Origin: Dyadobacter luteus
GTDB lineage: Bacteria > Bacteroidota > Bacteroidia > Cytophagales > Spirosomataceae
Length of the DNA: 64,000 bases
Reading direction: 5' to 3'
Assembly (NCBI RefSeq): GCF_003383615.1
Contig: NZ_QNUL01000002.1
Coordinates: 494,286-558,285, forward strand
Position 1 is the first letter of the stretch. Every line of letters starts with the position of its first letter. The position numbers and the translations under genes are program-made. The notes beneath the pieces are model-generated. The model saw only the letters and a list, made by a program, of their open reading frames with translations. It was not told the origin of the DNA and made no database searches. Positions 35,804 through 44,330 of the stretch are shown here, in pieces.

Positions 35804-36358
35804 ATGAAACATTTTGTCTTAAATCTATTTTTTATCTTTTTGTTTGGGATAGGTAATTCCTATTGCCAGGTATCTGATACACTTACAAAGCGCGGCATAA
35901 TACAGTTGGGTTATTTGTCGGATAATATACATGGGGAGTCAAAAGGAGCTTTTCTGCAAGGGGTGGAAGGCCAGGTAAAATGGTTTTTCAAAGCACAACA
36001 GATCGTCAAAGGAAAACGTCTGAAAGATGTCGGCTATTTTAATGTCGGATATGCCTGTTTTCCCAGTGCTAACTATACGTTAGGCCAATTCAATGCGGGA
36101 TTAGGCTGTGCATTACCAATTTTATGGAATGCGGCCCGAATGGATCTTGCGATAGGTGCAGCGGCATATCATGGTAGTGTTGGAGAAACAAAGTGGAGTG
36201 GAAGTAAAATAGACTTAGGAGCACATGCTGGCTTGAGTGTACCGATTGGGAGAAGATTTGGATTGTATGGGAAGGTATGGATACCTGGAGCATTTACGAT
36301 GCTGAGTGATCAGGCATACATACCTCCATTTTTTATTTCCGCAGGCATTGAATTCTAA
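35804..36358 (+). CDS. small outer membrane protein, unknown function
   Basis: A 184-residue protein with a signal peptide (MKHFVLNLFFIFLFGIGNSYCQ) and barrel-like strands (IIQLGYLSDNIHG, YFNVGYACFPSANYTLGQFNAG, KIDLGAHAGLSVPIGRRFGLYG) ending in FFISAGIEF, a typical outer membrane C-terminus. It is followed by a lipoprotein gene 21 bases downstream. Confidence 0.7.
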   Translation: MKHFVLNLFFIFLFGIGNSYCQVSDTLTKRGIIQLGYLSDNIHGESKGAFLQGVEGQVKWFFKAQQIVKGKRLKDVGYFNVGYACFPSANYTLGQFNAGLGCALPILWNAARMDLAIGAAAYHGSVGETKWSGSKIDLGAHAGLSVPIGRRFGLYGKVWIPGAFTMLSDQAYIPPFFISAGIEF

Positions 36359-36379
36359 AATCAAATAAAAGTATGAATT

Positions 36380-36871
36380 ATGAAAAAGCGTAGATCATTG
36401 ATTAGCGTAGCGATAGTATTGATTTATGTGCTGATTGCGGGGTGTACGAGCGATTCTGGCATTCCGGCGAGCTTAAATGAAATTTTAGATCGTAATGATA
36501 TAGAATTAACCCCTGCTGGGCAATTGGGCGGCGGTGCGGGCAGTACAACAAGCTACAATGGCAACAGTGCAGCAGTCGTTAAGCAACTATTAGGGCAAGT
36601 TAAAGGGTGGAAAACGCCCTCCTGTACTACTTGTAGTGATGGAATGCCGCCAAAGGTTAATATCAACTCAAATTGCCAGCGAGACAGCTATGTCGCTTCA
36701 GCTGTAAACTATGCATGGGCCATCGAATCTTACTACCGTCTTGGAGAAACATCAAGTATTGCGTCTTTGGTTACTAATATGAATCAGAGTCTACAGTACG
36801 CAAGGAATCTTTGCGGTTCATCCACTGTGAGTTCCGGGTCTTGCTACACATTGTCAATATACGGATGTTGA
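36380..36871 (+). CDS. cysteine-rich lipoprotein, unknown function
   Basis: A 163-residue lipoprotein (lipobox LIAGC, Cys22). Six further cysteines lie in the C-terminal half: C82, C85 (SCTTC), C99, C145, C155 and C163, the last residue. Pairing into disulfides is likely in the periplasm or at the surface. A Gly/Thr-rich linker (LGGGAGSTTSYNGNS) precedes this part. No family was recognised. It lies 21 bases after the outer membrane protein gene and may form a pair with it. Confidence 0.7.
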   Translation: MKKRRSLISVAIVLIYVLIAGCTSDSGIPASLNEILDRNDIELTPAGQLGGGAGSTTSYNGNSAAVVKQLLGQVKGWKTPSCTTCSDGMPPKVNINSNCQRDSYVASAVNYAWAIESYYRLGETSSIASLVTNMNQSLQYARNLCGSSTVSSGSCYTLSIYGC

Positions 36872-37165
36872 CCTGTCAGCAAAGGATTACAAACCCCTGT
36901 TGCCACAAGCTAGTCAGGCAAGAAACAGCGGGGGCGTATCACAGATCGTAAGGACGTATATTGTTTACGGTGAGATATGTTGATTTATTTAGAATTCAGC
37001 TGGAAAGAAGAGGTTGTATTATGATCGGGTTAGAATTTTAGTGGGCGGATTGTCAGGAATGTAGACTAAGCAGCCGCCTGCATCACAAGGTAAGCCAATT
37101 GCTAAATGCAATGATCTGCCGGGGTATTGACGATGATATTTTTGTAGTATTTAAAAACTTACCAA

Positions 37166-37699
37166 ATGAAAAATTACTATTTTTTAATGGCCTTACTTCT
37201 AAGTGCATGCCAGCCCAAAGCGGTTGTCGAAGAAGAAGATTTTCCAGCATCTCTTACGGAATCAATTTCCGGCACATATTCCGGAACTGTATCTCACATG
37301 GAAGGGAATATGAATTTGGGCCAAACAAATTCATGCGCACCTCCCTCCAATTGGCGGACCCATCTTAAAACTGGAAATGGGACGGTAAACATTGGGTCTT
37401 TAGCTGACAGTACAGTCAAGGTCACACTCGTTTCCAGTATTTTCGGGACAAAGAGTTTTGAGACTGTTGTTAGCCGGAAAGGTGCAATGATTGTAATGAA
37501 AAGAGGCAATGGGGAATATGATCCGGCTACAAAATTTATGGCTTTCCGTGTACCTTATAACTATGTTTTATGGCTACCAGGTTGCGGAAATACAAATCCT
37601 TATGTTCAGTCTGGTTATGGAGCTGTGACATCCGGTCAGCCGCTTGTTTATTTTCATTATTCAAATCCGGTTACCGAGTTTAACGGAAATGCGGATTAG
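37166..37699 (+). CDS. hypothetical lipoprotein
   Basis: A 177-residue lipoprotein (lipobox LLSAC, Cys15). The mature part is strand-rich: SGTYSGTVSHMEGNMNLG, STVKVTLVSSIFGTKSFETVV, FMAFRVPYNYVLWLPGC. It resembles small lipocalin-like or META-like outer membrane lipoproteins in overall pattern, but no family could be named. It is about 300 bases downstream of the cysteine-rich lipoprotein gene. Confidence 0.65.
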   Translation: MKNYYFLMALLLSACQPKAVVEEEDFPASLTESISGTYSGTVSHMEGNMNLGQTNSCAPPSNWRTHLKTGNGTVNIGSLADSTVKVTLVSSIFGTKSFETVVSRKGAMIVMKRGNGEYDPATKFMAFRVPYNYVLWLPGCGNTNPYVQSGYGAVTSGQPLVYFHYSNPVTEFNGNAD

Positions 37700-38346
37700 A
37701 AGTAATGGAAAGCCCTGCAGATTTCTGTGTACAACTAAGTACGCTTTAATCTATGTTTGGTAGAATGATGAGCACCACCATTACATATAGTGAGCATGCT
37801 TGCGTCGCGGGCGAAGATGGTTTTTAATGAGTTTGGTTCAAACTCGGCATAATCTCCAGAATGTATCGCTGAGAGTTAGGTTCAATCTGTGATTTCTTTT
37901 AGCTGATATGAAGAATACAATTCATATTCTGTTGTTCCATGTCGCGATTTCAGTACTTGTTGAGGCTACTTTAAGTTAAATCTTTCCGAATCTTCCGGCC
38001 ACTCCAGCCTTTATCTAACGGTATTAAATCATTAAGAAATTACCATTAACTTAGAACCCAATTCGAACTTGCCCTCCTGATAGTATGAGATTAACCCTTT
38101 CTTGCTCGTGATTGATGTCCTGATTTTAAGGTTACAGACCAATTGGTCATTTCCAATCAAGGATGCGAAATGACATTTTATGATCTTTTTACGGTAGATG
38201 ATTTCTAAACGACAGCGCGGAACGGTACTATCCGAATCTGGCAGATGTCTGATGCAAAAAATGTGAAGTTATTGAAGAGAAGGCAAAATAAGCCGCAAAC
38301 CATAATTTGGTCAACTATTTGTTTTTACAGATAAATCAATTGTTAT
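37700..38346 (+). other. 647-bp gap with a 12-bp palindrome
   Basis: No intact gene was recognised. A short frame opens with MKNTIHILLFHVAISVLVEA but is stopped soon after, and decayed coding sequence is possible. The perfect palindrome GACCAATTGGTC lies at 38137-38148, about 200 bases before the patatin gene. Confidence 0.35.
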
Positions 38347-40884
38347 ATGAAAGCTTGGACGTATAAAGTTTACCATGGTTTTTTCAGATTAATTAATCTT
38401 TCTAAAAGCGCCTGGATTAGTCTGCTAATCATTTTTGTCGTGTATGGTCTGACTTATCTGGCGCAAACCGATACTCTTTTCATTGCGTTACTAAATGGGA
38501 AGGATAAAACGAGCCTACCATCCTTTTATCTGACCCTTTTTTTTCTGATAAGTATAGTGTCGCACTATCCGACATATATCGAATTCAGTCGTACTCTTGG
38601 TCAGCTGGATACCCTACGCATTACTTGGCACAAGTCCCCGGGTAATTGTCCGATAGGATTCATTACTTACAAGGCCAGCGGTCTAAAATCAATTTTTGAT
38701 TCGAGCTTCCGGCATATACTTGGCTTACTTCTACTTGCTGCTGTGTATTATATAGCGGCAAGTACATACTATAATAATGTCGTTCGTGTGAGAGCAGCAG
38801 GTGACTTCGATTATACACTGCACAAATATATGTTACTGGAATGTGTGTTGTATCTGGCAATAAGCATTTCGTTTTTTGTATTTATCCCCCGTGTGGCCGG
38901 AGCGAAATTTTCGAGAATGATCAGGAATCCAAACTCAGTTAATTTAAAAAGACTAAAGCTTATATTCTGGGTTACCACAGTGATATGTTTTATCACAGTT
39001 TTTTTTGCGGTGATTATATCCTACATCAAGCATTGGTCTGAAGGCACTTATTGGACTTACATTCTTTCACTTTACACATTGTCATTTCAATATTCGGTAA
39101 TGAGGCTATGTCGGAAACGGGTTGTGTTTCTGACAGACACGACTTTTTTGATATTCCTGTCAATGGGTGGATTCCTAAGTCTGGTCATTGTGGGCTTGGC
39201 ACACTTCAGACCGCTGATGTTTAATTCGTTTGTAATTCTTATTAGCTACTTTATTATTTTCTATGGTGTAATTGTGCTTCCCATAAAGCATTATATATTT
39301 TACAGGCAGTATGACCGGGGAGGAAGGCTTTCTGAAAAAAAGCCTGAATTGTTCGGGCTAACCAAATTCAGCTATTATTTTTTTAGCTGGTTTACTCCGG
39401 TCTTACCCTACTTTTTTGTAGTGTGGGTAATCTGCATTGATTTTGTCAGCGGTAATGAGTTGCATCGCCTGGAAACGATTCCATTAAAATCTTCGGCCCA
39501 TGGTCAGAAGCCGGCTGCGGTTGGAACCGGGGAATTCAATCAGGCCATGCAAAAACATTTTGAAGACAAGGAAAATATCTATTTTATCTCTCTGTATGGA
39601 GGAGGTTTAAAGGCCACCATCTGGACAGATTTGGTACTCAATGAGCTTGCAAGTGCTAATTATAACTATTTGCTTGATGATGCTGTTGCCGTTTCTGGCG
39701 TTTCGGGGGGAGGGGTCGGAGGGAGTTTGTACACTGCTCTGCAGAAGGAACCTGGCACCAAGACCACCGAGGAACTGATTGAACAGATCAGTCAAAAAAA
39801 CTATGTTGCAATTGATCTGGTATATCTTTTAGGTCACGATTTACTTTGCGGCCTTTTGCCACAGTGCGTTCTGGATTTCTTTGGCGTAGACAAGGATCGT
39901 TCAAGCCGGGCTATGCAGATTTACGCCAACGCAGCACTGGACAGAGCAGACTACGATAATTCTTCTAACGCATTGACAAGTTCTACCTTTCAGGACTATT
40001 GGGGCGAGTTGTTCCGGCGGCAGGTAAGCCAGAAAAAGTTTTTTCCGGCGTTGATTATGAATTCTGCTGCCACACACACGCAAAGGGGAATTTCCTTTTC
40101 TGTCCGGACAGATGGCGCAAGTTTCGACGACATTTTTTTTGATTGTACAGACCTGTTGGATTTTAAAGATCAAAACAAAGCATCACTTGGTTTCCTGGAT
40201 GCGACCTCTACTGTCGACCGCTTTCCGATATTGAGTCCTCCTGCCAAAGTAGACGGAAAAGGTTATTTTCTGGACGGAGGTTATTTTGAAAACAGTGGGT
40301 TGATGAGCCTGATGGACTACAGTGAATACCTTCGTACCAAGGTGTTCCCATGCTTTCCGAACTATGAAAAGAAATGGCGCAAAAAGAAATTTGTCTTCAT
40401 TCAGATTGCTAACGATGAAGACGTTTATTTGCGCCAGATCGTGGCTAACCACCTTGTGCAAAAAAAGGTCAATAATAGTCAGGAATTTATTTCCGTTCTC
40501 GAAGCGGTAACGTCAATCAGTTTCGTCGCAACTTATCTGAACCGAAAATTTGATTATTTAGGCAAGGGCGGAGATTCCTTAATCAAATACCACCAGATAC
40601 AATTGCCGTATCTGCTAAACAAGGATCATCTGGAGGATTTTTACAAAGGGAGGGTTGGTGACCAGGCGATAAAAAAAATGGTTGAAAATAAAAATGACAT
40701 TATTCTTAACAATATATACCAAAAAGAACCATTTAAATATGTAACACCACCATTAGGTCGGCAAATGGTACCGCAGTCGCTGCAATATATGAGATTGAGT
40801 TTACCCCATTCCGGATTGCATCAAATTGTGAAAGATACCGCCTGGCTGAATAAACCTCTTCAACCATACTTACTTAAAATTTGA
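38347..40884 (+). CDS. multi-pass membrane protein with patatin-like phospholipase domain
   Basis: An 845-residue protein in two parts. Residues 1 to about 375 contain 8 or 9 hydrophobic segments (for example SAWISLLIIFVVYGLTYLA and LIFWVTTVICFITVFFAVII). Residues about 395-720 form a patatin domain: oxyanion hole GGGLK (418-422), nucleophile elbow GVSGG with S453, and the DGG motif with catalytic D643 (YFLDGGYFENSGL). Patatins are Ser-Asp dyad lipid acyl hydrolases. The catalytic part probably lies on one side of the inner membrane, anchored by the N-terminal domain. Nothing in the neighbourhood states the substrate. It is monocistronic. Confidence 0.88.
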   Translation: MKAWTYKVYHGFFRLINLSKSAWISLLIIFVVYGLTYLAQTDTLFIALLNGKDKTSLPSFYLTLFFLISIVSHYPTYIEFSRTLGQLDTLRITWHKSPGNCPIGFITYKASGLKSIFDSSFRHILGLLLLAAVYYIAASTYYNNVVRVRAAGDFDYTLHKYMLLECVLYLAISISFFVFIPRVAGAKFSRMIRNPNSVNLKRLKLIFWVTTVICFITVFFAVIISYIKHWSEGTYWTYILSLYTLSFQYSVMRLCRKRVVFLTDTTFLIFLSMGGFLSLVIVGLAHFRPLMFNSFVILISYFIIFYGVIVLPIKHYIFYRQYDRGGRLSEKKPELFGLTKFSYYFFSWFTPVLPYFFVVWVICIDFVSGNELHRLETIPLKSSAHGQKPAAVGTGEFNQAMQKHFEDKENIYFISLYGGGLKATIWTDLVLNELASANYNYLLDDAVAVSGVSGGGVGGSLYTALQKEPGTKTTEELIEQISQKNYVAIDLVYLLGHDLLCGLLPQCVLDFFGVDKDRSSRAMQIYANAALDRADYDNSSNALTSSTFQDYWGELFRRQVSQKKFFPALIMNSAATHTQRGISFSVRTDGASFDDIFFDCTDLLDFKDQNKASLGFLDATSTVDRFPILSPPAKVDGKGYFLDGGYFENSGLMSLMDYSEYLRTKVFPCFPNYEKKWRKKKFVFIQIANDEDVYLRQIVANHLVQKKVNNSQEFISVLEAVTSISFVATYLNRKFDYLGKGGDSLIKYHQIQLPYLLNKDHLEDFYKGRVGDQAIKKMVENKNDIILNNIYQKEPFKYVTPPLGRQMVPQSLQYMRLSLPHSGLHQIVKDTAWLNKPLQPYLLKI

Positions 40885-41238
40885 AAAATGTCGGTAATCA
40901 AGCCGGTTGACCAGATAAAAAGATATACAAGCAACTTTGATTTCTTTTATTCTGAGTATTTTTAATCTCAATGCATGAGAGGTATGGATGCATATAACTT
41001 AAACAGATAGACTGGATGGATACGGTGTTTAATAAATTTATCTTGGTGACTTATGGCTGAGCTGGTTACCGGCGTCAGAAACGGACTGTAAGCAATTGCG
41101 GTAAGAACTACTCCCATACCAGCTAACTTTTAATCCATCAATTGCTAGTAGAAAAGCTCATGAGCTGGTTTTTAACAATATGCCGGGGCCTAAGTTATAA
41201 GGTACTACTTACATTTAGTATCCAACTAACTATAGAGA
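40885..41238. other. 354-bp gap, no gene recognised
   Basis: AT-rich sequence with stops in all frames. Only a weak TACATTTA element shortly before the hydrolase gene could act as a -7 box. Confidence 0.4.
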
Positions 41239-42333
41239 ATGAGAGTAACCAGGTATTGTTTAAGTTTAACCGCTGCTGTTTTACTTTTTATCGCATCAGT
41301 CACTTTCGGTCAAAGCAAAGAAGTTGAGGCTGTAGTAGAAAGGTTTCGTATCGATAGTGATTTTAACGGAGTTGTTTTGATTGCCAGGAATGGTAAAGTA
41401 GAATACCAGAAGTACGTTGGACTCGCGAATCGACAAGACAGTGTCTGGTATTCGCCTAAGTCCAGGTTTCATATCTTCTCTGTTACTAAAACCTTCACTG
41501 CTGCCTTGGTGATGCTACTCTATGAGCGGGGTAAAATTCACCTCGATTCTACCATTGGTGCTTACTACCCGGATTATAGAGGTGAAGGCGCTGATAAGGT
41601 TAAAATTAAAGATTTACTTACTTACAGTAGCGGACGCGATAAGAAAGAAATGCGGGAAATTGCAGAGGCATACAATTCAACGGCATGGCCTGTAGATAGC
41701 TTTATTACAAGATACTGCTCCGAGCGGCTTATTACCAGGCCGGGCACTTCATTCGATTACAATAACGGAGACTTTATTCTGCTTGGCAAGATTATCGAGC
41801 TTATCTATGGACAATCTTTCCAGCAGGCGCTTCGACAGCATATTCTAGTTCCACTTAACATGCAAGATACAGATTTCCTTCATCATGATGATGTCATAGC
41901 TCATTTGGACCAAGGATATTTTAATAGTGATCAGCATCCGTTCACGTTTTACAAACCTACCAATTATTACATTGATAACTATTTTTCCGCAGGTGCAATG
42001 TACTCAACACCAGAAGATTTGCTGCGGTTTGATCAGGCAATTTTTAAGCATCAGCTGCTAAAAAAAGGAACTGTGGATTTTATGCTTTCTTCCTATCCGA
42101 ATCTAGGCGATGTAGGTATAGGATTTTGGGTATATCCCAAGCAGATTAATACTGAGCAATACCAGGTTGCTGAACGTCAGGGCTACGGTTATGGGCACCA
42201 TGCGAATTGGGTTCACCTCATAGACCAAAATATTACGCTACTCATACTCAGTAACACAAATACTGTTGATCCAAACCAGATGCGCTGGGAGGTACTTTCT
42301 GCTTTTTTAAGGAATACAGGTAAGAATCGATGA
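41239..42333 (+). CDS. serine hydrolase, class C beta-lactamase fold
   Basis: A 364-residue protein with a signal peptide (MRVTRYCLSLTAAVLLFIASVTFGQ). It has the penicillin-binding SxxK motif SVTK (S81, K84), the YxN motif at Y174-N176 (DYNNGDF), and a late GHHANW segment in place of the KTG box. Members hydrolyse esters or D-amino acid peptides as often as beta-lactams. It acts in the periplasm or at the surface. It is monocistronic. Confidence 0.92.
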   Translation: MRVTRYCLSLTAAVLLFIASVTFGQSKEVEAVVERFRIDSDFNGVVLIARNGKVEYQKYVGLANRQDSVWYSPKSRFHIFSVTKTFTAALVMLLYERGKIHLDSTIGAYYPDYRGEGADKVKIKDLLTYSSGRDKKEMREIAEAYNSTAWPVDSFITRYCSERLITRPGTSFDYNNGDFILLGKIIELIYGQSFQQALRQHILVPLNMQDTDFLHHDDVIAHLDQGYFNSDQHPFTFYKPTNYYIDNYFSAGAMYSTPEDLLRFDQAIFKHQLLKKGTVDFMLSSYPNLGDVGIGFWVYPKQINTEQYQVAERQGYGYGHHANWVHLIDQNITLLILSNTNTVDPNQMRWEVLSAFLRNTGKNR

Positions 42334-42435
42334 AATTTGGTCGTCAGTAGGTGAAAGTATGATTAAAACGTTCTGAATATGATAAATCCCCTACTAAAGG
42401 GGCGTGCACGAGTTCATATCCTTTAACACTGCTCA

Positions 42436-42465
42436 TTGATAATTAGCTCTTTACTACTACATTTG
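42436..42465 (+). promoter_or_regulatory. promoter of the HU-family gene
   Basis: TTG at 42436-42438, a 19-nt spacer and TACATTTG at 42458-42465 match the Bacteroidota consensus exactly. The ATG at 42490 is 24 bases downstream, which fixes the start there rather than at the upstream in-frame TTG, which is itself the -33 element. Confidence 0.8.
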
Positions 42466-42489
42466 CCGTTTCATTCAAGATGTAAAAAT

Positions 42490-42783
42490 ATGACAAAAGC
42501 AGACGTAGTATCAAAGATCACGAGCAAAACAGGGCTTAACAAAGAGGATGCTGAAAGCGTGCTGGAATCTTTTTTCGTGACGATTAAAGAAGCACTGGCA
42601 GAGGGTGAAAATGTCTACTTTCGGGGTTTCGGCAGCTTTATTACCAAGCAAAGAGCGGAGAAGACGGCCAGAAATATTACTAAGAATACAACCATGATTG
42701 TTCCAGCTCACATTATTCCACATTTTAAACCTTCGGATGAGTTTGTACACCAGGTGAAGCAGCGACAGCTTCACACTGCTTAA
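42490..42783 (+). CDS. HU/IHF-family DNA-binding protein
   Basis: A 97-residue histone-like protein. It has the helical dimer part (MTKADVVSKITSKTGLNKEDAESVLESFF) and the conserved FRGFGSF strand followed by the DNA-inserting arm (EKTARNITKNTTMIVPAH, with a canonical Pro at the tip) and FKPSDEF. It bends and packs DNA as a dimer. It is expressed from its own promoter at 42436-42465. Confidence 0.95.
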   Translation: MTKADVVSKITSKTGLNKEDAESVLESFFVTIKEALAEGENVYFRGFGSFITKQRAEKTARNITKNTTMIVPAHIIPHFKPSDEFVHQVKQRQLHTA

Positions 42784-43185
42784 GCGCTTACAATCCATAT
42801 TTGACACTCAGGAGCCTTTGCTGTATAATCCTTTTTGCGTCTTGGGCGACTGAATAAGATCCTGTTTAATGAAATGCCTGTAAAAAAGTGGTTTTCCGAC
42901 GTCTGGGCCTTTTGATGATTATGTAAAGGTCTCTGTATTGGTCTTGTCGGGTCTAGGTCATAGTTTTTGTGTGAGCTGAAATTGAAATGCTGATTTACTG
43001 TTGTGAAAGGGTCAGTGGTAGTACGCATGGACAATCTGACTGTCTTTTTGCGTCCTATTAGGTTGATGTTTTGAAAAATCATAATTTATGATGGCAATCG
43101 GTAATTTTCGGATGTCTTGCAGCCATGATTATAGCCGGTAGTTTCCAACGACTACCGGCTATCTTTTACAGACAAAAGCTACTTA
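42784..43185. other. 402-bp gap with a hairpin, no gene recognised
   Basis: No coding sequence with a credible start or family match is present between the HU gene and the RadC gene. The hairpin at 43131-43162 is listed separately. Confidence 0.45.
43131..43162. terminator. hairpin after the RadC-like gene
   Basis: Arms ATAGCCGGTAGT (43131-43142) and ACTACCGGCTAT (43151-43162) form a 12-bp perfect stem with an 8-nt loop. On the plus strand CTTTTA follows; on the minus strand, where the RadC gene ends 24 bases away, there is no T run. It could be a weak terminator or a mRNA-stabilising hairpin. Confidence 0.5.
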
Positions 43186-43656
43186 CTACAGGTAACCCTC
43201 ATTGACAAAGGATAAGAAACCTTCGCTGGTCAGGATCAGATGATCCAGCACCTCAATATCTAGAAGCTTTCCGGCAGCTTTCGCCCTTTGTGTAAATTCT
43301 CTATCTGAAATACTGGCAATTAACTGGCAGGATGGATGGTTATGTGCCAGGATTATGCTCGCTGCATTAGCCTTCAAAGCGGCAATGAATATCATTCTCA
43401 TATCTACTGCAACACCTGTTAATCCTCCTTTGGACACTTCATAAACTCCAAGGACACGGTTGGCTCTGTTGAGCATCATGATTTTAAAAGATTCACGAAG
43501 TTCGATTTCATCTTGATTCCAGTTATTCAAAAATACACGATAAGCATCTGAAGCAATTCCGATTTTAGCTCTTTGAGAGGCTTTGACGTAACTTTTATAA
43601 ATCAGTTCTACCTCTGCTGCTACAAACATTCCGGATTGATTTCGGGTAGTTTCCAC
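43186..43656 (-). CDS. RadC-like JAB/MPN domain protein
   Basis: A 156-residue protein of the RadC/DUF2466 group. The JAMM metal-binding motif is intact: HNHPSCQLIASISD fits HxHx7SxxD. It also has the typical MMLNRANRVLGVYEVSKGG and VLDHLILTSEGFLSFVNEG. Its function is unknown; related genes are common on mobile elements and near DNA-processing genes in Bacteroidota. Start is GTG at 43656, which gives the usual N-terminal length; an ATG at 43629 would shorten it. It is monocistronic. Confidence 0.92.
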   Translation of the reverse strand: METTRNQSGMFVAAEVELIYKSYVKASQRAKIGIASDAYRVFLNNWNQDEIELRESFKIMMLNRANRVLGVYEVSKGGLTGVAVDMRMIFIAALKANAASIILAHNHPSCQLIASISDREFTQRAKAAGKLLDIEVLDHLILTSEGFLSFVNEGYL

Positions 43657-44330
43657 AATTCAATGATTTTAAGTGATCAGATCTATTATGGTGCAGCACC
43701 TGCCACCGGCGGCTAAGGAAGACAAAGCAACGGAATAAAGGATAGCCAGGCGCGTACGGCCCTGTGTTTATGCCGGACATTTGGCTTACTTCCAGCAAGG
43801 CCCGGTGGCTAACTTAGCAGCGAAATTGATGTGTGGTCTTCCTGCATTAACTGGTTCATTGCGTCCCAACTATTAAATGGGCGATTTAGGAAATGTAAAT
43901 TCCTTTGATAGTCCGCTTTACGGTTGTCATAAGCTGGTTGTAAAATCCATTTTATAGCAAGCTTGAAGTAATGCGGTTTGGTAAAAAATGGGGAGAAGAA
44001 ATAAGACAATGCCAAGATAGCAGACCTGGGGAGAAATCTGGATCGTAAGTCAATTATGGAAGCAAGTGTCGTTATTCTGAGGAAGGGCATCCACAGTGTC
44101 ATGCGCGTTCTTGCAAAAAGAAAGTTACGTCGTCCCAAGTTATATAAAACTTTATATAACCTGGGAAAGAAAAAATGCTAATACAAATTCTACGAAAATG
44201 GACCGCATAATTAAGAGTCAATAGACGAAAATAATAATCCATTTTTTTACAAATTAGTACTACATTTATTTGTGGTATATGTAACGATGTGGTGTTTGCA
44301 ATATTAATTTAGTTGACGGAATGTTTTGTA
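43657..44330. other. 674-bp gap; one doubtful minus-strand reading frame
   Basis: A frame between 43809 and 44138 on the minus strand (TTG start) ends with YDNRKADYQRNLHFLNRPFNSWDAMNQ, which looks more protein-like than the rest, but it has no ATG and no recognised family. The strong inverted repeat at 44134-44165 lies at its 5' end. The part from 44166 to 44330 would hold the leader of the hybrid kinase gene. Confidence 0.3.
44134..44165. repeat. 15-bp inverted repeat with AT-rich centre
   Basis: Arms CCCAAGTTATATAAA (44134-44148) and TTTATATAACCTGGG (44151-44165) differ at one position and are separated by 2 bases. No T run follows, so an operator or a remnant of an element end is more likely than a terminator. 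Confidence 0.6.
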
